Source of the DNA: Variovorax brevis
GTDB taxonomy: Bacteria; Pseudomonadota; Gammaproteobacteria; Burkholderiales; Burkholderiaceae_C
Reading direction: 5' to 3'
Assembly (NCBI RefSeq): GCF_030317105.1
Contig: NZ_JASZYG010000005.1
Coordinates: 124,001 to 188,000 of the forward strand
DNA length: 64,000 nucleotides
The translations under genes were made by a program, and so were the position numbers. Below, one piece after another: positions 36,467-45,742 of the stretch (its first letter is position 1; each line of letters starts with the position of its first letter). A model generated the notes under the pieces. That model searched no databases, had not been told where the DNA came from, and worked only from the letters and a program-made list of their open reading frames with translations.

Positions 36467-37471
36467 ATGTTGGACGATCGCGCAAGGCTCTTGCTCAAGA
36501 CACTCGTCGAGCGATATATCGCCGACGGGCAACCCGTCGGTTCGAGAACGCTGTCCAGGGTTCCGGGACTCGAGCTTTCGCCTGCCACCATCCGCAATGT
36601 CATGGCCGATCTGGAGGACCATGGCCTGATTGCCAGCCCCCACACATCAGCGGGCCGCGTGCCCACGGCGCGAGGATATCGGCTCTTTGTTGACACCATG
36701 TTGACTGTGGAAAGGGAGGGATTCACCACGCCCACCCTGGCAGCCGACCAGCCGCAGAAGGTGATTGCCAACGCGGCCAACCTGCTGTCGAACCTCTCGC
36801 AGTTCGTGGGTGTCGTCATGGCGCCACGGCGGGCGTCGACTTTCAGGCACATCGAGTTCCTGCGGCTTTCTGAAAAGCGCCTGTTGGTCATCATCGTCTC
36901 GCCCGACGGCGACGTGCAGAACCGGGTGATATTTCCCGAGATCGACTTCACGCAGTCGCAACTGGTGGAGGCGTCCAACTACATCAACGCCAACTATTCG
37001 GGGCTGACGATCGAGCAGGTGCGCGACCGGCTTCAATCCGAAATCGACACGCTGCGCAGTGAAATCGCGACGCTGATGCAGGCCGCGGTGAAAGTGAGCG
37101 CAGAAGTGCTGACGCAGTCGGAAGACGAAGTCGTGGTCGCTGGCGAGCGCAACCTGCTGTCCGTCACTGACTTTTCGAGCGACATGGGCCAGCTGCGCCG
37201 CGCTTTCGATCTGTTCGAGCACAAGGCGCAACTGATGCGCCTGTTGGACGTGTCGAGCAAGGGGGAGGGCGTGCGGATTTTCATTGGCGGCGAAAGCCAG
37301 GTCGTGCCGTATGAAGATCTGTCCGTGGTCAGCGCCAATTACGAGGTGGACGGGCAGGTGGTTGGCACGCTGGGCGTCATCGGGCCGACGCGCATGCCCT
37401 ACGAGCGCATGATCCAGATCGTGGACATCACGTCGCGGCTGGTGAGCAACGCGCTGAGCCACCGCAAGTAA
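36467..37471 (+). CDS. hrcA: Heat-inducible transcription repressor HrcA
   Basis: The 334-residue repressor has the N-terminal winged helix (LLKTLVERYIADGQPVGSRT and LSPATIRNVMADLEDHGLI), an IDD region, and the C-terminal GxLGVIGPTRMPYERMI motif shared by all HrcA proteins. It binds CIRCE elements to repress groESL/dnaK-type genes and is kept active by GroEL. No CIRCE (TTAGCACTC-N9-GAGTGCTAA) is visible in its own short upstream spacer. The ATG at 36467 is used; a TTG sits one codon upstream. Confidence 0.96.
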   Translation: MLDDRARLLLKTLVERYIADGQPVGSRTLSRVPGLELSPATIRNVMADLEDHGLIASPHTSAGRVPTARGYRLFVDTMLTVEREGFTTPTLAADQPQKVIANAANLLSNLSQFVGVVMAPRRASTFRHIEFLRLSEKRLLVIIVSPDGDVQNRVIFPEIDFTQSQLVEASNYINANYSGLTIEQVRDRLQSEIDTLRSEIATLMQAAVKVSAEVLTQSEDEVVVAGERNLLSVTDFSSDMGQLRRAFDLFEHKAQLMRLLDVSSKGEGVRIFIGGESQVVPYEDLSVVSANYEVDGQVVGTLGVIGPTRMPYERMIQIVDITSRLVSNALSHRK

Positions 37472-37504
37472 GCCAGTCCCAGGCCACTAGAATCACGTCC
37501 GCGT

Positions 37505-37581
<77 letters not shown>

Positions 37582-37604
37582 CTTCGAATACCGCATGGGT
37601 AAAA

Positions 37605-37639
37605 GAAAGTTCGCTATAAGTTCGTAGCGAAATTCTTTC
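37605..37639. other. Hairpin downstream of the CAU tRNA
   Basis: GAAAG-TTCGCTA at 37605-37616 pairs with TAGCGAA (37625-37631) and CTTTC (37635-37639), leaving a three-base bulge. It could end tRNA transcription, although no T-run follows, or be an end of a decayed mobile element. The rest of 37582-37819 holds nothing recognisable. Confidence 0.45.
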
Positions 37640-37819
37640 ACCTGTGGCATCGAACCTTTGGTTTTGTCACGATTGATGTCACGATCAAGCATGCGACGGT
37701 TTGAGTCAGTTTGAGACTGATGGCGGTCGCGTCCCATTCCGTGGTGTAGGTCCACGGCCGGACCGAACGAGGCGATTTGCGACAGCGCAATGCGAAAGTC
37801 GTCTTGTTGACCCGCAGCA

Positions 37820-38047
37820 TTGGGCTCAGTTCCGGCCTCCCGACATCACGCGGGCCAACGCAGGTTCGTCAGCCCTATCGCTCGTTGGTGCCCATGCTCG
37901 GTTCCAAAGTCATTCGACAGCGCGGCGGTGACGATCGCCGGCGTTGAACTGCTGCATCGCATCCGCAAAGGCCAATTCAATCTCGGCAAGCTGCGCCATC
38001 GACGCCAAGCTGCGCCTGCAATTTGGAATGCCGTGTTTTCGGCCTGA
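37820..38047 (+). pseudogene. IS6-like transposase C-terminal remnant
   Basis: The last 45 codons read FDSAAVTIAGVELLHRIRKG followed by QFNLGKLR and end AAPAIWNAVFSA. This matches what I remember of the C-terminus of IS6-family DDE transposases. The region just upstream (PCSVPKSF) looks like a frameshifted MLGFKSF: shifting one base restores PMLGSK. The catalytic DDE core is absent. It is therefore a decayed insertion sequence between the tRNA and the accessory operon. No terminal inverted repeats were found. 38048-38244 contains only an AT-rich leader for the next gene. Confidence 0.6.
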
Positions 38048-38244
38048 CCCGTCTGGCACTCGCGAGGCGTCAAGTGGCCACGATCAATTCTTGCACCAGA
38101 GCCGCAGCACGCGCGCTCTACGCTTCACCGCGGCGGACCCTATAGCGCAAAGCATGCTCGCCTGTCAACACACAGCTTAATGTTGTTAAAAATATTGACT
38201 CCCCTAACGTTGGTGACACTTTCGCAACAAATTGGAGAAACTCC

Positions 38245-40488
38245 ATGTCAGCTGTTGTGCCATCCACCGCTTCAGCGCCTGCGCCCCGTTCCTTGGGGCG
38301 CGCCGCATCCATGCCGTTGGCGCTCATTGCCTGCGCTTCCCTTCTCGCCGCCTGCGGGGGGGGTAGCGGCAATGGCGGGGGTGGTTCTCAGACACCGCCG
38401 CCCGTCGCACAAGACCCCTTGGCGCCCGCCGCCCCGGCCGACCTCGACAAGGTCATGGTCCAGTACGCCATCGATGCCGGCGGCGTCGGCGGCGATGCGG
38501 GTGGCGACGGTGGCGCAGCCGGTGGGGCCGGCGATGGTTCGCCGTTGCGTCGCATCACCGTGACACTGATCGACGCCAAGGGCCAACAAGTGAGCGGCAC
38601 GACCGACGACAACGGCAAGTTCCTGCTCAAATTCCAGACCAGCACTTTTGCAGCGCCATTCGTCGTGCGGGCCATCGACGCAGGCGGCAATGTGTTGTCC
38701 AGCACCACCGAGGAAGCCGCGGCCAGCGGCAAGGTGGTCCGCATCAACGTCAACCCGCTCACCGACAAGATCACCTCCGACGCGATTGCAGCCACGGTGG
38801 CCGGGACCGACAAGGCCTTCGACGGTTCCAAGGTCGACGTGTCGAAGCTCGCCAGCGCAAAGGGCAACCTCGTCACCTCGGTGAAGGACGCACTCACCGT
38901 GGCCGGCGTTGCCGACAGCAGCAAGTTCGACCCGGTGCGATCGGTCTATGACTACAACGGCACCGGCGTGGATGCGGTGATCGAATCGATCAGCCACACG
39001 CGCGACGCCGCCACCGGCGAGACGCAGTTGCGCGCCAAGCTCGTGCCACTGCAAACGGCCGCAGATGGCAGCGTAACGCCGACCCTGATCACCGCAGCCA
39101 CCCCGCTGCCCACCACGGCGGTTGCCGTGGCCGGCAACCCGGCGATGACCTTCGACAAGATCACCGCGTGGATGAACGAGGTGAACCGTTGCTTTGCATT
39201 GAGTTCCGCGGCGCGTGATGCCGATGCGGATTGCGACGATGCCGATGGAACCCGCCTGGTGTCGACGAACTTCAAGCACAACAGCAAGGATCTGCCCGAG
39301 ACTTACCGCGCCCTGTTCAGCGAATCGGATCTTTCGGCCGTGCAGGGCAGCGCCTTGCGAAACCCCTTGGTCCTCTTCACGACGCCGGCGGGAACCAACG
39401 GCTACGAAAGCGCCGTGGTCGAATTCACCGTGAACCAGCCGCGCACAGGGCCGCTCTCCGGAAACCTGTCGACGCCGCTTCAATACACGATCACGACGGT
39501 GTTCCGCCGTGACGACAGCCTGACCCGGGCCAAGGCCGGCAACTGGATCCTCCATGGAAACCAGCGCAGCTACGACGTCCCGGTGCAGCCACGCTTTGTA
39601 CAGACCTTGCAGGCCAACCCGGCGCGGCAGGCCAACAGCAGCGGCAACAGCCCGAGCAACTTGTCCAGCGCCCTGACCTTCTCGCCCCAGTTGCTGAAGT
39701 TCGACGTGCCAACGCGCACCTATGTTTCTGCCGACCTCCGCGCGATGCGCATCAAGGGCCCGGGCCTTCCGGATGCCGGCCTGGTCTATTCCCAGTCCAC
39801 GACACCCGGCACGACCTACCTCACCATTGACAACAAGATCGGCCAGGTCGGCACCGGCAGCATGATCAACTCCAACTCGAACCCGAACTACACCTTGAGT
39901 TCGGTGGCGCTGGACGGCAGCGCGCTCTACCCGGGCTTCTGGAATGCCGCGCGTGTCAGCAACGCCGATGCACCGCTCACCGACTTTTCGTCCATGCAGG
40001 CGTACAGCCGCTACACGTACGAAGTTTTCCTGAACAGCAATCCCGGCAACACCACGCCGGATGCCGTCGAGACGGTCCGGATCCTGGCACCCGTGATGCC
40101 GCCGAGCTTCTCGGGGGCCCTGCAGCGCAACGACTTCACGCCGTCCATGCCACTGGTGACTGCACCGGCCGATGGTGGCTGCAGCTTCACCCTGAACTGG
40201 ACGAACAATCTCAATGCCGCGCGCGTGGATGGGGGATTCGTCTTTGGCGCGAACTTCAATGTCACACCGCAAATCCAGAGCGTCATCAATGTGGGCGTCA
40301 ATTCCAGTTCCGTCGGCACGCGCCCCAGCAGCGTAACGGCCACTGCAGCCGGCACCGGTCCGTCGGGCTGCGGAGCCAACGCCATACCGCCATTGGAAAC
40401 CACACCCGGCGGCGCCGCATTCCGCCAGATCGGCCTTGGTGCAACACAGGCACGCTATCGCATCTTTACCTACCTCCAGTGGAATTGA
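38245..40488 (+). CDS. Large secreted lipoprotein of unknown function
   Basis: The 747-residue product has a long signal peptide ending LLAAC-GGG (lipobox Cys37), then a Gly/Pro-rich tether. A carboxypeptidase-regulatory-like beta-sandwich segment (about 95-170, ITVTLIDAKGQQVSGTTDDN) and a long beta-rich C-terminal part follow without a motif I recognise. Two Cys pairs in the distal region (for example NRCFAL and DADCDD) may form disulfides. It is the first gene of the run with the caspase, FecR-like and cyclase genes, with only 30 bases to the next. The leader is AT-rich. It may be a surface sensor or substrate; that is inference. Confidence 0.85.
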   Translation: MSAVVPSTASAPAPRSLGRAASMPLALIACASLLAACGGGSGNGGGGSQTPPPVAQDPLAPAAPADLDKVMVQYAIDAGGVGGDAGGDGGAAGGAGDGSPLRRITVTLIDAKGQQVSGTTDDNGKFLLKFQTSTFAAPFVVRAIDAGGNVLSSTTEEAAASGKVVRINVNPLTDKITSDAIAATVAGTDKAFDGSKVDVSKLASAKGNLVTSVKDALTVAGVADSSKFDPVRSVYDYNGTGVDAVIESISHTRDAATGETQLRAKLVPLQTAADGSVTPTLITAATPLPTTAVAVAGNPAMTFDKITAWMNEVNRCFALSSAARDADADCDDADGTRLVSTNFKHNSKDLPETYRALFSESDLSAVQGSALRNPLVLFTTPAGTNGYESAVVEFTVNQPRTGPLSGNLSTPLQYTITTVFRRDDSLTRAKAGNWILHGNQRSYDVPVQPRFVQTLQANPARQANSSGNSPSNLSSALTFSPQLLKFDVPTRTYVSADLRAMRIKGPGLPDAGLVYSQSTTPGTTYLTIDNKIGQVGTGSMINSNSNPNYTLSSVALDGSALYPGFWNAARVSNADAPLTDFSSMQAYSRYTYEVFLNSNPGNTTPDAVETVRILAPVMPPSFSGALQRNDFTPSMPLVTAPADGGCSFTLNWTNNLNAARVDGGFVFGANFNVTPQIQSVINVGVNSSSVGTRPSSVTATAAGTGPSGCGANAIPPLETTPGGAAFRQIGLGATQARYRIFTYLQWN

Positions 40489-40518
40489 GGGTGGGCGCGG
40501 ACCCCGTCGGACGCAGCC

Positions 40519-42462
40519 ATGAAGCGTCACATCATCCTGTGGCTTGCCGGCGGCCTGCTCGCCGCCGGCAGCCTCTGCGCCCAAACCAGCGCTGCGCCGG
40601 GCGGTGCCGAGCGCGTCGCCCTGGTGATTGGCAACTCGACCTATCCGGCGATGGCGCTACCCAACCCGGCCAATGATGCCCGCGACATTGCCGAGTTGTT
40701 GAAGCAGGCCGGCTTCCAGGTCGATCTGCGCCTGGACACCAGCAAGATGCAACTGCTGGAGGCGTTGCAGGATTTCGGCCAGGCGCTGAAGGACAAGCGA
40801 ACGAAGTTCGGCGTCTTCTACTACGCGGGCCACGGCGCCCAGCAGTCGTGGCGCAACTTCCTGATCCCGGTCGACGCCGATGTGCAATCGGGCGACGATG
40901 TGGCGCAGATGGCGGTGGACCTGTCGGAGCTGACGACAGAGATGGCGCGTACACGCGATCGCAACTTCCTGATGATCCTGGACGCCTGCCGCGACGATCC
41001 CTTCGGCGTGGCCTACAAGCCCACCGCCAAGGGCCTGACCCAGTACGACGCGCCCGCTGGCAGCCTGCTCGCCTATGCAACCGGCCCGGGCCGTGTGGCG
41101 AGCGATGGCAGCGGCCGCAATGGCCTGTACACCTCCTACCTGTTGCGCGAGTTGGCGGTCAAGGGCGCACGCGTCGAAGACGCCTTCAAGCGCGTGCGCC
41201 TGGGCGTGCGGCTCGCCTCGCGCGGGCGCCAGATCCCGTGGGAAAGCACCTCGCTCGAAGAGGACCTCTACGTCTTTCCGCAGCCGCGCCGCGCGACCTT
41301 GTCCAACGCCGAGCAGGAAAAGCTGCTGGACGAGGAAATCGACGCCTGGCGCATGGCCAAGAGCGCCAACAGCGTGGACGCACTGGCCACCTTCCTGCGC
41401 GAGTATCCGAGTGGCAACGCGAGCGAGCTGGCACTGGCGCGGCTCAACACGCTGTTGCGGCAGCAGGCGCCGCGTCCCCGTCTCGCGCAGTTGCACGCCC
41501 CCGACGCACCCAGCGCGGCGCCGGCCGAAAAAATGGCGCTGGCTGCGGCATCGGGTTCGATGCCCATCCTGCGTGCCATGGATGAAGCGCCGGCGGCAAC
41601 AGCAGCCGTTGCGCAACCGGCCGCTGCGCCCCTGACGTTGCAAGCGATCGCGCCGGAGCCCAAGGCGCCCGCGGAGCCGATGCAGGCGCCGATCGTGCTC
41701 GCCGCTACGCCTGCGCAACCCGCAGCATTGGCACCTTCGCCAGCACCAGCAACACCGATCGCGCCGATCGCGCCGATGGCGCCCGTGACCGCCATGGCCG
41801 CGGCGCCGGTCACGCGCCCTGCCCCCGTGCCGGCAGCACCCGCCGCCCCTGAAGTCGTGGCAGCAGTCAGCACCGCCGTCGATGCGCCCCAGGATCTCAC
41901 GGTCGCTGCGACGCCGCGATACCAGGGCTCCTACGAGTACACCCGCCGTTTCCAGCCCGGCGATGTTTTCAGGTACCAGATCATCAATCGCTTCAACAGC
42001 GTCGCTACGCCGCATGAACTGCGCGTGACCGCCGTCGACCCGCAGAAGGATGAGGTGACATACAACAACGGCGACTATGTGTCCGACAGCATGGGCAACG
42101 TGGTCAAGAACCAGCGTGGCGCCATGGACAGCCCCCGCCAGTTCTATCCCGCCGAGTTGTACGTCGGAAAGAAGTGGACCACCATGTTCCGCCAGACGCG
42201 CGAGCGCGGCACCTACAACACCTTCAAATACCAGCTCAAGGTGGTGGGCAGGGAAACCGTCACGGTCCCCGCCGGGCGCTTCAACGCCTTCAAGATCGAA
42301 GCGCGCGGTTTCAACGTGCATCGCGGCGCCGCGCTCGAACGCGACATATGGGTCGCCCCGGGCGTCGATGCCGACATCATTCACGAAACCAAGGTCCGGC
42401 TTGCGAACGGAATGATCGAGCAATACGACCGACAGGAACTGGTCGAGTTTCCAAAGAGGTAG
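40519..42462 (+). CDS. Exported caspase-fold (C14) peptidase with C-terminal domain
   Basis: The 647-residue protein has a signal peptide (MKRHIILWLAGGLLAAGSLC) and a p20-like caspase domain (about 30-250) with ALVIGNSTY, the catalytic His105 in YYAGHGAQ and Cys157 in LMILDACRDDPF. A low-complexity Ala/Pro linker (about 325-455) and a globular C-terminal domain (about 460-647, with FQPGDVFRYQII and TVPAGRFNAFKIEARG) follow. Both catalytic residues are intact, so it is likely active. It would act in the periplasm. Metacaspase-like enzymes usually cut after Arg or Lys; the target is unknown, and the neighbouring lipoprotein or FecR-like protein are candidates. Confidence 0.9.
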   Translation: MKRHIILWLAGGLLAAGSLCAQTSAAPGGAERVALVIGNSTYPAMALPNPANDARDIAELLKQAGFQVDLRLDTSKMQLLEALQDFGQALKDKRTKFGVFYYAGHGAQQSWRNFLIPVDADVQSGDDVAQMAVDLSELTTEMARTRDRNFLMILDACRDDPFGVAYKPTAKGLTQYDAPAGSLLAYATGPGRVASDGSGRNGLYTSYLLRELAVKGARVEDAFKRVRLGVRLASRGRQIPWESTSLEEDLYVFPQPRRATLSNAEQEKLLDEEIDAWRMAKSANSVDALATFLREYPSGNASELALARLNTLLRQQAPRPRLAQLHAPDAPSAAPAEKMALAAASGSMPILRAMDEAPAATAAVAQPAAAPLTLQAIAPEPKAPAEPMQAPIVLAATPAQPAALAPSPAPATPIAPIAPMAPVTAMAAAPVTRPAPVPAAPAAPEVVAAVSTAVDAPQDLTVAATPRYQGSYEYTRRFQPGDVFRYQIINRFNSVATPHELRVTAVDPQKDEVTYNNGDYVSDSMGNVVKNQRGAMDSPRQFYPAELYVGKKWTTMFRQTRERGTYNTFKYQLKVVGRETVTVPAGRFNAFKIEARGFNVHRGAALERDIWVAPGVDADIIHETKVRLANGMIEQYDRQELVEFPKR

Positions 42463-42465
42463 GCC

Positions 42466-43320
42466 TTGGCATCTCTTGGAACCCTCTTCATGCCGGCTGC
42501 CTTCGTGGTCGCCGCGGCAATGCTCGCATGTCCCTTGCCGGCACGAGCCCAGGCTGCCGCGCTGGTGGTCGACCGCATCGGCGAGGTTTCCTCCGCCGCG
42601 CCCAACCTGCCCCAACCGGTCGCGACGCTCGCGACATTGCCAGTCGGAAGTCGCATCCAGCTTGCGCGCGGCGCCAGCCTGACGGTGCTGTACATGCCCT
42701 CGGGCGACGAGTACACCGTCACCGGGCCGGGAGACGCGCTGGTCGATTCTGGAGGGGTGTCCGTTTCCGGCGGCGCATCGGTCAAGCGCCGGGCGCTGAC
42801 CGCCGCGCCTGCGCCGCAGCTTCGAAGCGACTCGATCGCGATGGGCGGCTTCGTGGCCCGAAGCGGCGGTCTTCGGGCGCGCGCTCCTGACGGCGTGCTG
42901 ACGGCGCCGCCGGCGCGCCTGGCGTGGGAGTCCCTGATGACGCGTGCCAAGTACCGCGTCGAAATACGCGATGCGACCGGCACACTTCTTTTTGAGCAGT
43001 TGACGACAGGCTTGACGCTTGCCTTTCCCCCGGACTTGCAGCTTCGCCCCGATGAAAGCTACACGTGGACCGTTGCACGCCAAGCCGTCGAAGGCGCAAC
43101 GCCTCCCGCCGCAAGAGCGATCTTCAGCTTGGCATCCCCTGCGGTTCGCGACGACGCGCGCCGCCGGGCGCCTGACGCGAGTTCAAGCTTTGCCGACCGG
43201 CTGGTCTACGCGCTCTGGCTCGAGGAGATTGGCGCGCTTGGCGAGGCGCGGGACCTGTGGCAGGCGCTCTACGAACAACGGCCCGACGAACAGGCCTTGC
43301 TGGTGCGGGCCCGCAGATAG
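42466..43320 (+). CDS. Periplasmic FecR-like domain protein
   Basis: The 284-residue protein starts at a TTG three bases after the caspase stop (ATG 42490 is an alternative) and has a signal peptide ending near ARAQA. Residues about 55-105 (LPVGSRIQLARGASLTVLYM, then YTVTGPGDALV) resemble the FecR barrel used to sense or anchor in the periplasm. A beta-sandwich (about 140-220) and a short helical C-terminus reminiscent of a TPR motif (ALWLEEIGALGEARDLWQAL) follow. The stop shares one base with the cyclase GTG. No membrane-spanning helix is seen after the signal. Confidence 0.8.
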   Translation: MASLGTLFMPAAFVVAAAMLACPLPARAQAAALVVDRIGEVSSAAPNLPQPVATLATLPVGSRIQLARGASLTVLYMPSGDEYTVTGPGDALVDSGGVSVSGGASVKRRALTAAPAPQLRSDSIAMGGFVARSGGLRARAPDGVLTAPPARLAWESLMTRAKYRVEIRDATGTLLFEQLTTGLTLAFPPDLQLRPDESYTWTVARQAVEGATPPAARAIFSLASPAVRDDARRRAPDASSSFADRLVYALWLEEIGALGEARDLWQALYEQRPDEQALLVRARR

Positions 43321-45077
43321 TGGCCGCACGGCGCCACCCCTGGTGGGGGCTCCTGGCGGTCGCGCTGCTCGGCGCCGCCTTTCCCCTCACGCGCGTGGCT
43401 CAACCGCTGGATCACCGGGCGTGGGACCTGGGCTTCGCGGTGCTGGTGCGCCTTCGCACCGCGCCCGCAACGCAGAACCTCGCGATCGTGGGCCTGGACG
43501 AAGCCACCATGGCCGCCACCCCGGCGCCGCTTGCGCTGTTCCATCCCCAGTTCGGCGCCTTGCTCGAGGCCCTGGCAGCGGGCGGGGCACGGGCGGTTGC
43601 GCTGGACATCGTGTTGCCAGACCGAAGCGCAGAGGCCATCGCCCCCGGCCATGACCTCGCATTGCTGCGCGGTATTGTCGCGATGCGCCGTGCCGGTGTT
43701 CTGGTGCTGGCGCGCACGATAGACGATGCCGGCCATGAGCGCCCGATCTACAAGCCGCTGCTGGCTGCCGCGGGCATCGATGGGAGTGGCTTCGCGCTCC
43801 TGCCCGTCGATCCGGACGGCATGGTCCGTCGAGTCGACGAACGACTGGGAGCCGACGGCTCCGCCGTGCCGACGTTGGTCGGCGAACTCGCCCGCCGCAC
43901 GGGACTGCAGGCAACTTCGGGGCTCATCAATTTCGCGCTGCCGCTCGGGATCGTGCCCCTGTCGATGCAGACGGTACTCGACTTGGCGAAGTCCGGTGAT
44001 GCGGACTTGCTGCGTCGCACCTTCGGGGGCAAGGTTGTCTTCATCGGTGCCCTGATGCCTTTTGTCGATCGGCATCGCGTGCCAGTTTCGATCAGCGCGG
44101 GGCGCTATCCCGCCGAATCGACGCCCGGTGTCTATCTGCAGGCTCAGGCGTTTCAAAGCTTCGCGGCCGGTGGCGCCCTGCGCGAGTCGCCGGCATGGGC
44201 CTCGCTTTTCGCTGCGGTGCTGTGCGCGCTCGCGTGGCGCCTGCCGACCCGGGGGTGGTTCATGCCCCTGGTCCTGGCGAGCGGGCTGATCGCATTGGGG
44301 GCGTTGTCGCCGGTCATGCTTGCGATGGGTCAGGCCGTTCCGGTTGCCAGTGCGGCGCTTGCATTCCTGGCATGCGTCGCTTTTCGCTTTGGCCAGTCGT
44401 ACCGGGCCGATGTTCTGGCCCGTCTGCGTCTGCGGCGCGTCTTCGCCGGTTACGTGAGTCCCGACGTGATGGCCGAACTGGAGGGCGGTCGGCTGGAAGG
44501 AATGACCAGCCGGCGCATGTCCATCTGCGTCATGTTTGTCGATGTTCGTAACTTCACGACGCGTGCAGAGAACGACCCGCCCGAAAGGGTCACCGCAGTG
44601 CTCAACCAATTGTTTGAAGTGGCAACGCAGATCGTCCATCAGCACGGAGGGACGGTCAAAGAGTTCATGGGCGACGGCGTCATGGCGTTCTTCGGCGCAC
44701 CCCGTGCGCTGCCCAATCCCGCGCAAGCCGCCATGCATGCCGCCCGCGCGATGCTGGCCTCTGTGCCCCGGATCAATGAAGCACTTGCCTTGCGCGGCGA
44801 GGCGCCGCTTGCGATCGGCATCGGCTTGGCCAGCGGCGACGCGGTGGTGGGACATATCGGTTCAACGGCGCGCCATAGCTATGGCGCGGTCGGTGATTGC
44901 GTGAACCTCGCTTCGAGACTCGAGGGGCTGACCAAGACACTGGGCTATCCGCTGCTGATTTCGGAGGCCGTCGAGCGACTCATCGAAGATCGCGGCTGCA
45001 TGGTCGACCTCGGCGAGTACGAGATCAAGGGCCATCGCCCTGCACGGCTGTTCGGGTTCAACGGGCGCGAACGGTGA
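43320..45077 (+). CDS. CHASE2-domain adenylate/guanylate cyclase
   Basis: The 585-residue protein has an N-terminal membrane helix and a periplasmic CHASE2 domain (about 35-280, with AIVGLDEATMAATPAPL and ALDIVLPDRS). Three hydrophobic segments (about 290-365) and a class III cyclase catalytic domain (about 390-560) follow. The metal-binding Asp residues lie in MFVDVRNFT and EFMGDGVMAFFG, and GDCVNLASRLE supplies the Asn/Arg transition-state pair. The GTG overlaps the previous TAG by one base. Periplasmic signals could thus be turned into cAMP or cGMP. Substrate choice (ATP or GTP) is not decided here. Confidence 0.92.
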   Translation: MAARRHPWWGLLAVALLGAAFPLTRVAQPLDHRAWDLGFAVLVRLRTAPATQNLAIVGLDEATMAATPAPLALFHPQFGALLEALAAGGARAVALDIVLPDRSAEAIAPGHDLALLRGIVAMRRAGVLVLARTIDDAGHERPIYKPLLAAAGIDGSGFALLPVDPDGMVRRVDERLGADGSAVPTLVGELARRTGLQATSGLINFALPLGIVPLSMQTVLDLAKSGDADLLRRTFGGKVVFIGALMPFVDRHRVPVSISAGRYPAESTPGVYLQAQAFQSFAAGGALRESPAWASLFAAVLCALAWRLPTRGWFMPLVLASGLIALGALSPVMLAMGQAVPVASAALAFLACVAFRFGQSYRADVLARLRLRRVFAGYVSPDVMAELEGGRLEGMTSRRMSICVMFVDVRNFTTRAENDPPERVTAVLNQLFEVATQIVHQHGGTVKEFMGDGVMAFFGAPRALPNPAQAAMHAARAMLASVPRINEALALRGEAPLAIGIGLASGDAVVGHIGSTARHSYGAVGDCVNLASRLEGLTKTLGYPLLISEAVERLIEDRGCMVDLGEYEIKGHRPARLFGFNGRER

Positions 45078-45095
45078 GCCAGGCAATCTGGTTTG

Positions 45096-45653
45096 CTATG
45101 GAAAGAAATAGGACTTCGGAATGCGGCGATCATTTCCGATGTCCAACCCATTGAAGTCCATGGTGTTCTTCCCTGGGACAAACATCATCTGCGCCCAAAA
45201 GAGAATGCTCTGGGCCCACGAATTGCTGTTGAAGTTGTTGCTGTCCAGTTGCTCTGTGATGCTCGGGTAGCGAATTTCGCCTGGAGTACCTTCAAGAGTC
45301 CTGTACTTCGAGTAGCACCGTGTGATGCACTGCAGGAATGGATCTTCTGAGCCGACCAGGCAAGCTTGGAGTTCCACCTTTGAAGTCTGAATCGCTGGAT
45401 CTCCCGGTGTAGCCAGCTTCCTCGTCAGGAAACCGACGTCTGACGGAGCAAAGAGGCTTGCTCGCAGGTGGCCGGCGATGTTGTAGGCACCGACCACGCA
45501 TAGCGCTTCTCCTCCTATCGGCTTCGTGTAGCCGCTAAGGGCCGTGGGATCGCCAGGCGCCAGAACGAGGAATTGGTGCTGACCGACAGGGCCGTCGATC
45601 GGTCTGCAAAACACATACGCGCCGTTCTTCATGAGTTCCTCCGGACACCCCAT
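45096..45653 (-). CDS. Orphan hypothetical protein, lower GC than neighbours
   Basis: The 185-residue frame encodes a soluble protein with FCRPIDGP, GQHQFLVLAPG and SNSWAQSILFWAQ, ending IPKSYFFP. I do not recognise the family. The His in HQFLVL followed by an N-x-N-S/C-type motif (NFNSNSWAQS) is reminiscent of permuted papain-like hydrolases, with Ser where Cys would be expected; this is speculative. The gene is visibly lower in GC than the flanking genes, suggesting recent acquisition. It is convergent with the cyclase gene (stops 18 bases apart). ATG 45653 or 45632 may be the start. Confidence 0.65.
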   Translation of the reverse strand: MGCPEELMKNGAYVFCRPIDGPVGQHQFLVLAPGDPTALSGYTKPIGGEALCVVGAYNIAGHLRASLFAPSDVGFLTRKLATPGDPAIQTSKVELQACLVGSEDPFLQCITRCYSKYRTLEGTPGEIRYPSITEQLDSNNFNSNSWAQSILFWAQMMFVPGKNTMDFNGLDIGNDRRIPKSYFFP

Positions 45654-45742
45654 TGATAGAGGGTTTATAACTACTACCTGCCTTGCACCGAATCATTCAA
45701 TCTGATGAAGCGGCTTTCTCGTTTCGGGATCAGGCCAAGGCG

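Noticed and set aside
38272..43083. Two long minus-strand frames of about 770 and 808 codons
   Set aside because: They are antisense shadows of the lipoprotein, caspase and FecR-like genes, with no family motifs and arginine/histidine-rich composition.
43269..44855. Minus-strand frame of about 530 codons
   Set aside because: It is antisense to the CHASE2 cyclase, whose catalytic motifs are unmistakable.
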